Assembly: GCA_030248135.1 (NCBI GenBank)
Contig: JASANC010000130.1
Location: forward strand, 1 to 64,000
Reading direction: 5' to 3'
Length of the DNA stretch: 64,000 bases
Source of the DNA: Theristus sp. LFF4_11
Taxonomy: Eukaryota > Nematoda > Chromadorea > Monhysterida > Xyalidae
Made by a program: the position numbers and the translations under genes. Below the pieces are notes generated by a model. The model was not told where the DNA came from. It did not search any database and saw nothing but the letters and a program-made list of their open reading frames with translations. Positions within the stretch are counted from its first letter, which is position 1, and each line of letters opens with the position of its first letter. Shown in pieces: positions 45,501 through 52,867 of this stretch.

Positions 45501-47405
45501 TTTTAACACAATGTCAACTAGACCTGCAGAAATACTCTGTTCAATTTCTGAGCTTGCACGATTCCTAAAACAGCGGTGGCGCAGAAAACATTACCGATTT
45601 TGATGATTTTGGCCTTTTTTGAGGTCAAAGATGGTGCCCAAAAGCAATAATCGAACGGGCCGATTGGCCTAAAATTTTAACACAGTTTTCAGTTTTTCTT
45701 GGCAAGTATTTTTGCAAATTTTCTAGTTCTTATTCCACATGAAGTGGCTATGGTGCCCAAAAAACCGCGATTTTTGATGTTTTTGGCCTTTTTCTGGCAA
45801 AAAAGTGGCCCAAAACCAATTTGCACCTAATCCGATTGGTGAGATTTTTTAACACAATGTCAACTAGACCTGCAGAAATACTCTGTTCAATTTCTGAGCT
45901 TGCACGAGTCCTAAAACAGCGGTGGCGCAGAAAACATTACCGATTTTGATGATTTCGGCCTTTTTTGAGGTCAAAGATGGTGCCCAAAAGCAATAAACAA
46001 ACGGGCCGATTGGCCTAAAATTTTAACACAGTTTTCAGTTTTTCTTGGCAAGTATTTTTGCAAATTTTCTAGTTCGTATTCCACATGAAGTGGCTATGGT
46101 GCCCAAAAACCGCGATTTTTGATGTTTTTGGCCCTTTTCTGGAAAAAAAGTGGCCCAAAACCAATTTGCACCTAATCCGATTGGTGAGATTTTTTAACAC
46201 AATGTCAACTAGACCTGCAGAAATACTCTGTTCAATTTCTGAGCTTGCACGATTCCTAAAACAGCGGTGGCGCAGAAAACATTACCGATTTTGATGATTT
46301 TGGCCTTTTTTGAGGTCAAAGATGGTGCCCAAAAGCAATAAACGAACAGGCCGATTGGCCTAAAATTTTAACACAGTTTTCAGTTTTTCTTGGCAAGTAT
46401 TTTGCAAATTTTCTAGTTCGTATTCCACATGAAGTGGCTATGGTGCCCAAAAACTGCGATTTTTGATGTTTTTGTCCCTTTTCTGGCAAAAAAGTGGCCC
46501 AAAACCAATTTGCACCTAATTCGATTGGTGAGATTTTTTAACACAATGTCAACTAGACCTGCAGAAATACTCTGTTCAATTTCTGAGCTTGCACGATTCC
46601 TAAAACTGCGGTGGCGCAGAAAACATTACCGATTTTGATGATTTTGGCCTTTTTTGAGGTCAAAGATGGTGCCCAAAAGCAATAAACGAACGGGCCGATT
46701 GGCCTAAAATTTTAACACAGTTTTCAGTTTTTCTTGGCAAGTATTTTTGCAAATTTTCTAGTTCGTATTTTACATGAAGTGGCTATGGTGCCCAAAAAAC
46801 CGCGATTTTTGATGTTTTTGGCCCTTTTCTGGCAAAAAAGTGGCCCAAAACCAATTTGCACATAATCCGATTGGTGAGATTTTTTAACACAATATTCTCC
46901 ATGCTTTTATGAACAACTGTGCCAATTTTTGGGTTTGCACGATTCAGCAAAAAGCAATGGCGATTTTTTAATTCCTAAAAACCCGCGATTTTAGCATTTT
47001 TCAGAGGTTTTTTTAGTCTACCGCGCAGACAGAGTGGAGTTGGGGCCTGAAATTTTATACACGAAGTTACTACCTGCCAACCTACCCAACGCACCCCAAA
47101 AGTCCCGATTTCCCCAGTTTTTAAAAAACGTTGCCACGACCCCCCTGGAAAAGTTCGATTTTCCGGGACAGGCACTCTTAAGAAACGGATCATTTTCAGT
47201 GGGTAAATTGATCGCCAGCAGCTGCATTGGCATCGGTGTGCTCGTGGTGGCACTGCCAGTGACAATCATTGTCGATCGATACATGAAAGCACTCAAAAAT
47301 GAACAAATGCAGCACGCAGAGCAGAGGAACGCGCTGCGAAAACGCACGCGAACGCGACTGCCTTCGAATTCGGCCAGCTCGCACGGCCCATATTCGTCAA
47401 TCTAA
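24385..47405 (+). CDS. Voltage-gated K+ channel (Kv family), 7 exons, 5' exon(s) missing
   Basis: Joined exons: 24385-24569, 24644-24859, 25106-25391, 25675-25875, 27501-27644, 40768-40933, 47200-47405. Phases agree at every junction and the joined frame gives 467 residues before TAA. In order it shows a T1 tetramerisation domain with the zinc motif H-X5-C-X20-CC, S1, S2 (FSFEYLAKI), S3, an S4 with Arg/Lys every third residue, S5, a pore loop with TVGYGD, and S6. Family knowledge: four such subunits form a plasma-membrane channel that repolarises excitable cells. The zinc motif excludes the Shaker (Kv1) class and fits Shab/Shal/Shaw; PPCC in T1 and GFWW before the filter look most Shaw-like. 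Odd points: S6 has PVT where active Kv1-Kv4 have PXP, T1 begins NFAG instead of NVGG, and introns of 13.1 and 6.3 kb are packed with transposons. The initiator exon was not found. The third exon could instead end at 25316. Confidence 0.88.
24644..24859 (+). CDS. Kv channel exon: C-terminal half of T1 with zinc site
   Basis: Encodes YFFERSS, YFVTGRLH, C, then MEYWRLP and PPCC. H to C is five residues and C to CC is twenty, the interface zinc-binding spacing of non-Shaker Kv channels. Ends in phase 2 at donor GTATGTGAG. Confidence 0.88.
25106..25391 (+). CDS. Kv channel exon: T1-S1 linker and S1
   Basis: Acceptor CACTTTTAG. The first base completes the codon left by the previous exon. KMWQLIEVPESSRFARMF precedes a hydrophobic S1 (SLISIGFVVLSNAALIV). 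Two donors fit phase 0: GTACTTAC after 25391 (stronger, gives a normal S1-S2 loop length) or GTGCTA after 25316. I favour 25391. Confidence 0.78.
25675..25875 (+). CDS. Kv channel exon: S2-S3
   Basis: Acceptor AACACACAG, phase 0. S2 contains VCVAWFSFEYLAKII with the conserved Glu; S3 contains IVDLLAITPFYIEL with the conserved Asp of the gating charge-transfer centre. Donor GTTTAT after LQ. Confidence 0.88.
25876..27500. other. Kv intron, 1.6 kb
   Basis: No exon found. It contains a tRNA-like segment (26810-26880) with a possible SINE body upstream (about 26655-26809). The remainder is AT-rich unique sequence. Confidence 0.5.
26810..26880 (-). repeat. tRNA-like sequence with Pol III A and B boxes, probable SINE head
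   Basis: On the - strand TGGCGTAGCGG fits the A box and GGTTCGAACC the B box, at tRNA-like spacing. The ends TGTCC and GGACA can pair. The anticodon arm has a 5-bp stem around a loop of only six bases and one T-stem pair is mismatched, so a functional tRNA is unlikely. The GC-rich sequence on the adjoining side (26655-26809) may be the SINE body. A decayed tRNA gene is the alternative. Confidence 0.5.
27501..27644 (+). CDS. Kv channel exon: S4 voltage sensor and S4-S5 linker
   Basis: Acceptor ACCTCTCAG, phase 0. VIRILRVLRVIRVFKLGRYS has five basic residues at every third position, then GMQMFAQT matches the S4-S5 linker (typically GLQILGQT). The donor is GTCAGT. Joining to the next exon gives the same spacing from RYS to YFAE (42 residues) as in canonical Kv channels. 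Confidence 0.88.
28089..28865. mobile_element. hAT-like MITE inside the left end of the outer element
   Basis: Termini TAGGGTTGG...CCAACCCTA. The flanks TTCCGGCC (28081-28088) and TTCGGGCC (28866-28873) are an 8-bp duplication with one mismatch and lie within the 15-bp tandem repeats. Inverted arms include AAAAACCGGTTTTTTAT and AACGGAAAAGAAACCGG. 777 bp, no ORF. Confidence 0.85.
29818..31267 (-). mobile_element. hAT element with 8-bp target duplication ACCATAGC
   Basis: Termini TAGGGAT...ATCCCTA, with subterminal GGATCCGGCAAA and CCGGAATCCGG repeats. ACCATAGC is duplicated perfectly on both sides (29810-29817 and 31268-31275). It carries the C-terminal part of a hAT transposase on the - strand (30054-30743). 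At 1450 bp it is shorter than a full hAT (usually 2.5-5 kb), so it is internally deleted. It sits inside the Tc1/mariner-like element and is the youngest layer of the nest. Confidence 0.92.
30054..30743 (-). pseudogene. hAT transposase, C-terminal fragment with dimerisation domain
   Basis: 229 residues in one open frame. The C-terminal half shows the hAT dimerisation signature: LDFWRLNSSKYPKLSTIA, then RRYLAPLPTSVASERMFS and the RSRLSTQNAEKVMFLN region. The usual N-terminal BED zinc finger and the first catalytic acidic residues are missing, and 1450 bp leaves no room for them. In an intact hAT this protein would cut and rejoin DNA in the nucleus; this fragment cannot. The open frame suggests the deletion is recent or the element young. 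Confidence 0.85.
31334..31486 (+). pseudogene. Transposase N-terminal helix-turn-helix fragment (DUF4817-like)
   Basis: 50 residues beginning MVKWTAEQRVWSANWW and continuing NFSTVVRQFRTKF, which resembles the DUF4817 helix-turn-helix found at the start of some invertebrate Tc1/mariner-like transposases. It ends at TAA just where the next helix should begin, and no catalytic DDE/D region follows. It lies on the right side of the Tc1/mariner-like element. Confidence 0.6.
32105..33189. other. Intron sequence, nothing recognised
   Basis: AT-rich unique sequence between two transposon clusters; no exon-like frame with plausible splice sites. Confidence 0.4.
33240..33391. mobile_element. Truncated fragment of the C-rich CAGTAGCGAAAG element
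   Basis: GCCAGTGCACCCCCCCTCA and AGAAGGCACCTGAC match the interior of the element at 33939-37929 (compare 34905-34985). The fragment ends GAGGTCCCGCTTTCGCTACTG, the right terminal repeat of that element. The left part is missing. Confidence 0.65.
33392..33495. mobile_element. Truncated right end of a CATAGTTGTTC-family element
   Basis: AATAGCTGAGCCGAAAAAAC, GATAGAGATATAGATTCG and the final GAACAACTCAACTATG correspond to the right ends of 14128-15336 and 33993-34560, with a CTCAA insertion in the terminal repeat. It directly abuts the fragment before it. Confidence 0.6.
33993..34560. mobile_element. hAT-like element (CATAGTTGTTC family), copy 2
   Basis: Termini CATAGTTGTTC and GAACAACTATG, with perfect duplication CCCTCAGC (33985-33992 and 34561-34568). 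It shares the GATAGATAGCT subrepeats and the TATAAACGCGTATTTTACCT segment with 14128-15336 but lacks the nested fold-back. 568 bp. Confidence 0.9.
35020..36052. mobile_element. Non-autonomous hAT-like element (TAGGGTTAG family), copy 2
   Basis: TAGGGTTAGGGG...CCCCTAACCCTA with perfect duplication GGTACACC (35012-35019 and 36053-36060). The interior matches 22269-23258 over most of its length. An unoccupied copy of the target occurs at 37390-37397 in the tandem duplicate of the host element. Confidence 0.92.
36157..36862. mobile_element. hAT MITE (TAGGGTTGT family), copy 1
   Basis: TAGGGTTGT...ACAACCCTA with perfect duplication CATCGGAC (36149-36156 and 36863-36870). It contains GGTTTTACGAGGTATAATC and ATCGTCACCTTATCTGCATC, shared with the next two copies. 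The unoccupied target is visible at about 37471. 706 bp. Confidence 0.93.
37938..38346. other. Intron spacer between elements
   Basis: Unique sequence, including a short run of the degenerate hexamer CCTAAT/CCTAAG (about 38198-38235). No exon recognised. Confidence 0.4.
38355..39027. mobile_element. hAT MITE (TAGGGTTGT family), copy 2
   Basis: TAGGGTTGTT...AACAACCCTA with perfect duplication CTGCTGAG (38347-38354 and 39028-39035). Same orientation as 36157-36862 and highly similar, with small deletions. 673 bp. Confidence 0.93.
39119..39773. mobile_element. hAT MITE (TAGGGTTGT family), copy 3, inverted
   Basis: Opposite orientation to the other two copies, with perfect duplication GTCTGTGG (39111-39118 and 39774-39781). 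Its left terminus has TAGTGTTGTT instead of TAGGGTTGTT. It lies only 83 bp from the duplication of copy 2. Confidence 0.93.
39782..40767. other. Intron sequence before the pore exon
   Basis: No element or exon recognised; ends at acceptor CTTCACTTTAG. Confidence 0.45.
40768..40933 (+). CDS. Kv channel exon: S5, pore helix and selectivity filter
   Basis: Encodes S5 (VGVVVMFFATILYFAE), a short turret, then IPVGFWWGLVTLSTVGYGD. TVGYGD is the K+ selectivity filter and the paired Trp precede it as in Kv channels. Phase 0 start, phase 1 end at donor GTGGGT. Confidence 0.93.
43686..43911. mobile_element. Short GGCCCG-rich hAT-like MITE
   Basis: TAGGGCTGTTC...GAACAGCTCTA with flanks ACCACCAG (43678-43685) and ATCACCAG (43912-43919), one mismatch. 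The 226-bp interior is repeated GGCCCGGCCCGT words. It sits in the centre of the palindrome. Confidence 0.82.
44236..44361 (+). repeat. 63-bp tandem duplication
   Basis: Two identical adjacent units beginning GCACCTTCAACATTGACC (44236-44298 and 44299-44361) in the spacer of the palindrome. Confidence 0.85.
47200..47405 (+). CDS. Kv channel last exon: S6 and C-terminal tail
   Basis: Acceptor ATTTTCAG; the first two bases complete the phase-1 codon. S6 reads GKLIASSCIGIGVLVVALPVTIIV, followed by a short, very basic tail (RKRTRTRLPS) and stop TAA at 47403. The second Pro of the Kv PXP gate motif is Thr. The cytoplasmic C-terminus is only about 40 residues. AATAAA occurs at 47544 and 47799. Confidence 0.92.
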
Positions 47406-48501
47406 AATATAATCTTTATTGGTTTATCTAAAATATAATCTTTATAATCTTTATTTTGTTGCTTGGTTTTTTCACAAATTATTTTTCGTAATTTTATAAA
47501 GCGTTTAGCCAACGATGCTTTAAAATTTGTTCAGCCACCCCATAATAAATTTGCAAGGTCAAGCCAAACAGAACATTATTTTGCTTTATTTTGGGCAAAA
47601 ACCACTATTCATACATTGTATACCGTATTCAGCCATGTTTTACACCGCAATTATCTGTCTGTCACACAACGCTTGTTTTTTTCTTCTGACCGCAGTTCAA
47701 CTACACCGTTCGTTTTCTGTGAAATTGAAAAGAAAAAAAAACAAAAAAGTAAACAATTTGCATGTTTTGATGTAATTTTTATGAGTTTACTCTGAAGCAA
47801 TAAACTTTGCAGTGCGTTAAAAATTCGAACTTGTTTCTGGATGCTGTTTTTCTCTTGTATGTTTAGCATGTGCATGTGATGTGCATCAGAAAAGTGAAAA
47901 CTTTTTCCAGAAAGCCAATTCATGTACTTCGCAGCAAAATGATGCAGTAAGTAAACAGAACAAACAATTTTCAACAATTCATCTGTATGCTAGCTGTAGT
48001 GGTAAAAATTGAGTAATCAACGCAAATTTTAGTTTTTGTTTTACCTGCAGATGAAAAAAAGGCGGAAAAAAGATGTCGAAAAGCAAAAAAGAGCTGTGTT
48101 CCCTGTCTGGCCTTTTTTAAACAAGAAACGGTATTGGGATTCGCTCTGTTTTTTTAGAAATACTCTTAGTTTTTGATGAACTTTGGAATGAAAACTCACG
48201 CTTATTTTTAAATACCGTCTTGCACAATAAGCTTCTTCGTCATTCTGCCAAGCAAATCAAAAATTTTGAAAAAATGCAATTTCCTACGACGTCCGTCTGT
48301 ATAAATGAAAGGAGGTCTTATCTTGTAGAATCGGAACGGATTTAAAAGCAAATAAACTGTTCGTTTTTTGCAAAAAGTTCTTGTTTCAGTCTAGATATTG
48401 ACAAGGCGGGCCTCTGAGCTTCACCTTATTCAGCTTCTACCGACTTAGCTGTCGATCCACCGTCCAATTTTTGATTGCCCTTTTGTTGCTTCCTCCAATT
48501 T

Positions 48502-48533
<32 letters not shown>

Positions 48534-48613
48534 GTTTCTGTTCTCATTCAGAGAAGGAAAGACATTCATACAATACTTCACGGTATACAGGTCGCAGCCC
48601 ACCTTTCTCCAAC
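47406..48613. other. Intergenic: 3' UTR of Kv gene and upstream of Hint gene
   Basis: Contains two candidate poly(A) signals (47544-47549, 47799-47804) and a (GTC)n tract at 48501-48533, about 80 bp before the next start codon. No other gene seen. Confidence 0.55.
48501..48533 (+). repeat. (GTC)n microsatellite in the presumed 5' UTR
   Basis: Ten or so GTC triplets. Read through in the frame of the next gene they would give poly-Ser, but there is no upstream ATG in that frame and the signal peptide starts at 48614, so it is probably untranslated. Confidence 0.75.
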
Positions 48614-51600
48614 ATGTTCATTCGAACACTCATAATTTGCTGTGTTCTTCTGGTGATGAACAAAAAACATGCCAACTGTGATCACACACGAGAAGTTGTA
48701 CGACAGGAAGATTTGAGAGAAGTTTATGAGTGTGACCCGGATGAATGGCCAGATCGACTGCAGAACATTGATGGCTGGCTTGTCTTGCAGTGCCACAGAC
48801 CGCGGTGCAAAAAACTCGATGAACTTCCTAAAGCGGTTAGCTGCTAACAAACTTTTTTAATCTCAGGAAATAGTTGGGAGTTCTCGGATTTGAGTTGATA
48901 TTTTAGACGTGTCTTGGCGCGTGGATCAGTCAGTGTCCATCGTTGTACTACGTTAACGGCATTAAACGCGTTGAAACATCGCCGCGACTTGCGCAGTCAG
49001 TTTGACAATTCGTGCAATTCAATCAGCCCTTATACTAAATCGATTCAGAAGCAGACAACAACAATAACCAAAAACTGCCATAGCTACAACGTGAAATGTT
49101 GCCGCCACGACATTTTGTACGGCCAAGATTTCGTTGGTGCTCAAGCTCAGCCAAGCCAGTTGTACGCCGGCGACGAGTTCGATGCTCGTGCCATTGACCA
49201 ATCGGGCGCAGGGCCAATACAGTACGTGGCCAACGTGTTCCCCACAACGTGAGTACAACGTTTTCAGCATTCACTCAAAAGCGACACGTAGCCGAACTAA
49301 TTCTACGGTTTCGATGTACATCGATGCTAAATTTCAATCAAAAAGGCATTTTTCATTGAACTGTACAACTTGAAAGTCAACTTTTTGTTAATCGAAGACT
49401 TCGCGATCACCACAACATTCAAGTGGCTGTGTTCATGTGCATCGACACGAGCACTTCGTCGACCACATCAGCAACACAAACGCACACATCGAGTTTGTTT
49501 CTTCACTAATTACAACGTTGCAAGTCACTCAGCCAGCCACCTAATTTTGATTTGCTGTTTTGAAGCACTTCTTTTCAAAATTACAAAAAACGCAGCATCA
49601 AACGCAAGAAGCTTGGAAGAGCAAGACAACAACCAGAATTCAAACGCACTCAGTGCTTTGGATGTCTTCCGACAAAGAGGAGCTCAAACTGGCGGTTAGA
49701 TCAGTTTTAAGTCATGTTATTTAGTTCAAGCATAACCTAAAATGCAGAAAATTAGAAAAAGGTTAGAAATCGTACAGGGAAGAATTGAAGTGCGTTACAG
49801 ACACGTCTGTTGACAGCAACGCTGGAAGTAACACCAATGCAAACACCCCGAACATGGGACATGGAAACACTGGTGGGAATTTGGGTGGAAACAATGGAGG
49901 CAGCAGTGGCAGCGGTGGAAGCAATGGAAACAGTGGAAATGGCAGAAATGGTGGCGGCAACAATGGTGGAAATAGAGGAAATGGCAGAAATGGTGGCGGC
50001 AACAATGGTGGAAATAGAGGAAATGGCAGAAATGGTGGCGGCAACAATGGTGGAAATAGAGGAAATGGCAGAAATGGTGGCGGGAGCAACGGTGGAAATG
50101 GAGGAAGTGGCAGAAATGGTGGCGGGAGCAACGGTGGAAATGGAGGAAATGGCAGAAATGGTGGCAACAACGGAAATGGTAGAAATAATAACGGCGGAAA
50201 TTCTGGTAGCTCAGAAAAATCGGGCAGTCAAGAGGAATCAGGTAGCTTTTTTCTCATGTGCTGACCAAAAAACGGTAAACTTTCGCAAACCGTTTTCAGA
50301 CATCCCATTTCGCTGGCAACAGAAGCTGGCGGGTCAGAATACGGGTAGTGGGTCAGAATTGAGTGAATTGGGCGGCTCCGGTCAACTGCGACCCCCAAGT
50401 CTCGTTCAGCCAATCGAAGCGGCACCTGTGCCGGCGCCACCTTCGCAGCCCGCACCTGCCCCGAAACCGAATGCAGCGCCTGGCCTCGGCTGTTTCGATC
50501 AATTTGGCACCGTTGAAACACGCTACGGCAGAAAATCAATGGCAGAGCTGCGCGTGGGAGATGAGGTTGGGTTGTTGAAAACTCAGAAATGTTCAGAGAC
50601 CAAAATACAGTCCATATGGCTGATATACAGTTATTAATAGCTGAATCTGAATGGTTGGTTACAATGTGCAATGTGCAGGCCAGGCTGATGCGTGGATTTC
50701 TGTGCATTGCTGTGGAGGGTCAGTTTGCCTGCACAGAATGCATCAAGCAACTGCACGTGTGTGCAGCCAACCAAACAGTGTAGTTGTATATTATCCAGAT
50801 GGACTGTAGGCATTCAAATTGCGGCTAACTGAAATTGAACCACTCAAGAGTTAATTAACTTTTTCCACCTCGTTACAATTTTGGTGACTACAGGTTTTAA
50901 CGACAAAGCACTTCGGCTACACGGTCGACAAATTCGAGCCGATTCTGTTCTTTCTGCACCGTTTGCCGGACTTGCAAGCGACCTTTGTGCAACTGCAAAC
51001 GTCTGACGACAGCGTTATTCGACTCACTTGGAATCATTTATTGCCCGTTGTTCCATGTGAAGGTCTTCCTGAGATTCTCGACGAAAATCAAACGAACCAA
51101 CATGCGTACCTGCATTTCGCACGCCACAGCACGCTGGCTGAGAACGCCCGTCTAGGCAACTGTCTGCTAACGCATTCTGCCAATAGTCAACATCGTGTTT
51201 TGCGTGCCACACCAATTGTGAACATCACACAAGTGCGCTCAGCTGGCTACTACGCACCGATGACAGCCTCTGGCACTCTGGTCGTTAATGGTGTACAGGT
51301 AAGCTGCTAGCTTGCCGCTAGTGTGTTTTCAAAATAATTGATTTCACTCAAAGTGTAGACAGTCTTACTGCCTTCATCATGGTAAAAAGTCACGATTGTG
51401 GTTTGAACCTCGGTTTGACTATTTTTACCATTGATTGCGGGCACGAATTACCAAAAGAATGTTTGACTATAACTAAGTGCAATTATGTGTAGCAGCTGCA
51501 TGTGACACACGCATAGTGGAAAAAATCACATCCGCGGTTGATGAAAACTCATACCGTACCGCAGATACATGGCGATCGTGAAAGAGTGCCGCAACAATAT

Positions 51601-51973
51601 CGTGTCAAAGTATTATTCCGTTCAAACTGACAATCACGGCAATGTACGACATTGCCAGTAACACAGAGGCGACAGAGCGTTGCTTTTGCCGGTGTGCACC
51701 CATTTCACATGCGTTGCGTCTGCTCAGGTCAGCGTGTACGCGAGCGTGCCCTCGCATCATCTGTCGCACGTCTTCTTCAGCTGCTGCTATCGTGTCGGCC
51801 GGTGGTTGTCAGAAATGCAGCTGATGGTTTTTAGCGCGCTCGGAATTGAAAACAGTTGGACGCACAGCGCGCCTGTGAACGACGGAGGCGGTGATAATGA
51901 CATTAGCGAGGTGCCGTTCGGCCTCTGGAACATGTGGCGCATCACAGAGCTGCTGCTCGGAGTGCACTCGTAG
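48614..51973 (+). CDS. Secreted Hint-domain (Hedgehog-related) protein, 7 exons
   Basis: Exons as modelled: 48614-48804, 48907-49248, 49609-49694, 49801-50241, 50300-50565, 50894-51298, 51728-51973; the phases close exactly to 658 residues. ATG 48614 starts a signal peptide (MFIRTLIICCVLLVM). A Cys-containing N-terminal region follows (LQCHRPRC is lost or kept depending on the first donor), then VKCCRHD, a Gly/Asn-rich linker, a Pro/Ala stretch and the Hint module. The Hint module has GLGCF (cleavage Cys), MAELRVGDE, FFLHRLP, the TXXH motif as TWNH, and APMTASGTLVVNGV. In Hedgehog-type proteins Hint cuts before Cys and attaches a lipid to the released N-terminal part outside the cell. The N-terminus is not a Hedgehog signalling domain; nematode Hedgehog-related proteins have the same overall plan. 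The SCY motif after NGV is replaced by SVY. Splice sites at exons 1 and 3 are uncertain. AATAAA at 52248. Confidence 0.82.
49917..50170 (+). repeat. 42-bp coding minisatellite (Gly/Asn linker)
   Basis: Tandem units around GGAAATGGCAGAAATGGTGG encode GNGRNGGGNNGGNR repeats of 14 residues in frame 0. This frame joins the Hint exon through a 58-bp intron (50242-50299) and continues from the exon before it. The overlapping Met/Glu-rich frame is a shadow. It is expected to be a flexible, length-variable linker. Confidence 0.8.
50894..51298 (+). CDS. Central Hint-domain exon
   Basis: Starts after acceptor GACTACAG in phase 0 and ends at the strong donor GTAAGC. It contains YTVDKFEPILFFLHRLPD, the catalytic TWNHLLPV, and APMTASGTLVVNG. 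These are the main landmarks for assigning the gene to the Hint family. Confidence 0.88.
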
Positions 51974-52603
51974 CTCATGCAAAGCTCAACCAACGACGCA
52001 ATTATATGCAAAACACCCAACCGAGTCGCACGCCGCACACACAAACGTGATACGGTTTTTCTCTTCTTAACCTTCGCTTCATACTCCGGTGTTTTTCTGG
52101 CGCACACAGTCGCTCTGGAAATGGAAACAATGTTCATTCTCTTGGACTGACATTTTCATTTGTGCTTTTGATATTTTTGCGTTGGATTCAAAATGATAAG
52201 ATTGTGAGAACAAGTAATTCTAATTTTGTTCGTCTGAAACTTTTCCAAATAAAACGGTCATTCATTGCGATGTTAAAAATTATTACACAAATGTAATACC
52301 AAGCTACAGTCGCTAACTGACCTTATATTTTTTGGTAATTTTGTGTAATTCAGCACCGATTTTGAAAATAACCAAATGGTTTTTAGGACATGGACCATTT
52401 TCTGCTTGAGAAAACCACATGCAAACAAAGTCAGTCCACAGAGAGACAATCAAAACGCGGTTTTTCTTCCGTTAGGGCAACTTTCTTGGCGTCCCAAGGT
52501 GATTGCACCATAACACACATACATTGTATCACACCAAGTCCAACACTGAACTGCATGCGCAGTCCCACGCACTGAACCTCCAGCTTTCGCATAAAAATGA
52601 AAT

Positions 52604-52867
52604 ACCGTAAAGTCTTGCATATAAGGTCTCCTCATATAAATTTGAAAATCAAAAATTTCTGAAAAAAGTAAAATTTTGTGTGACAATCTTAAAAGTGGGA
52701 AGAGGTCTTATAAAGAGAAGTTTAGGAATTCTGGACCTTATAAATGGGGTGCGATTTCGACCAAGTCAAAAAGTTGAATTTATTTGGTTTCCCGCCGTGT
52801 GACATTCCGCCCACTTTTAGGTGGGGTTCTTATAAGTGGGAGGAACCTCATATGCAAGGTTTTCGGT
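52604..52867. mobile_element. Short TIR element (CTTGCATATAAGG ends)
   Basis: The left end ACCGTAAAGTCTTGCATATAAGG resembles the complement of the right end CCTCATATGCAAGGTTTTCGGT (about 80% over 22 bases). Inner CTTATAA words (52707, 52738, 52829) are also repeated. 264 bp, no ORF, no clear target duplication. Confidence 0.6.

Larger units (their letters stand above)
41099..47177. mobile_element. 6-kb palindromic element with tandem ~345-bp units, flanked by TTAA
   Basis: Outer ends GAGTGCCTGTCCCGGAAAAT and its complement are flanked by TTAA (41095-41098 and 47178-47181). The left arm (41099 to about 43570) mirrors the right arm (about 44590 to 47177). Each arm consists of tandem ~345-bp units, recognised by CCAATCGGATTAGG on the left (about 41393, 41738, 42083, 42429, 42957, 43307) and its complement on the right. 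The centre (43571-44590) is unique and carries a MITE and a 63-bp duplication. TTAA flanks suggest piggyBac-type integration; no transposase was found. The ORFs in the arms are mirror images and not genes. Confidence 0.82.
40934..47199. other. Kv intron, 6.3 kb, mostly one palindrome
   Basis: Without the 6079-bp insertion (41099-47177) and one TTAA the intron would be about 180 bp. Only 18 bp of original intron (47182-47199), including the ATTTTCAG acceptor, remain after the element and its TTAA. Confidence 0.75.

Noticed and set aside
41974..46638. Repeated ~69-residue ORFs containing KTAIFDVFGPF
   Set aside because: They recur every ~345 bp in the palindrome arms on opposite strands, so they are repeat sequence, not a gene family.
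49810..50637. 275-residue ORF rich in Met, Glu and Val overlapping the Gly/Asn repeat
   Set aside because: Only its 3' part (from 50300) is the Hint exon frame. The 5' part is a shadow frame of the 42-bp repeat; the Gly/Asn frame joins correctly to both neighbouring exons.
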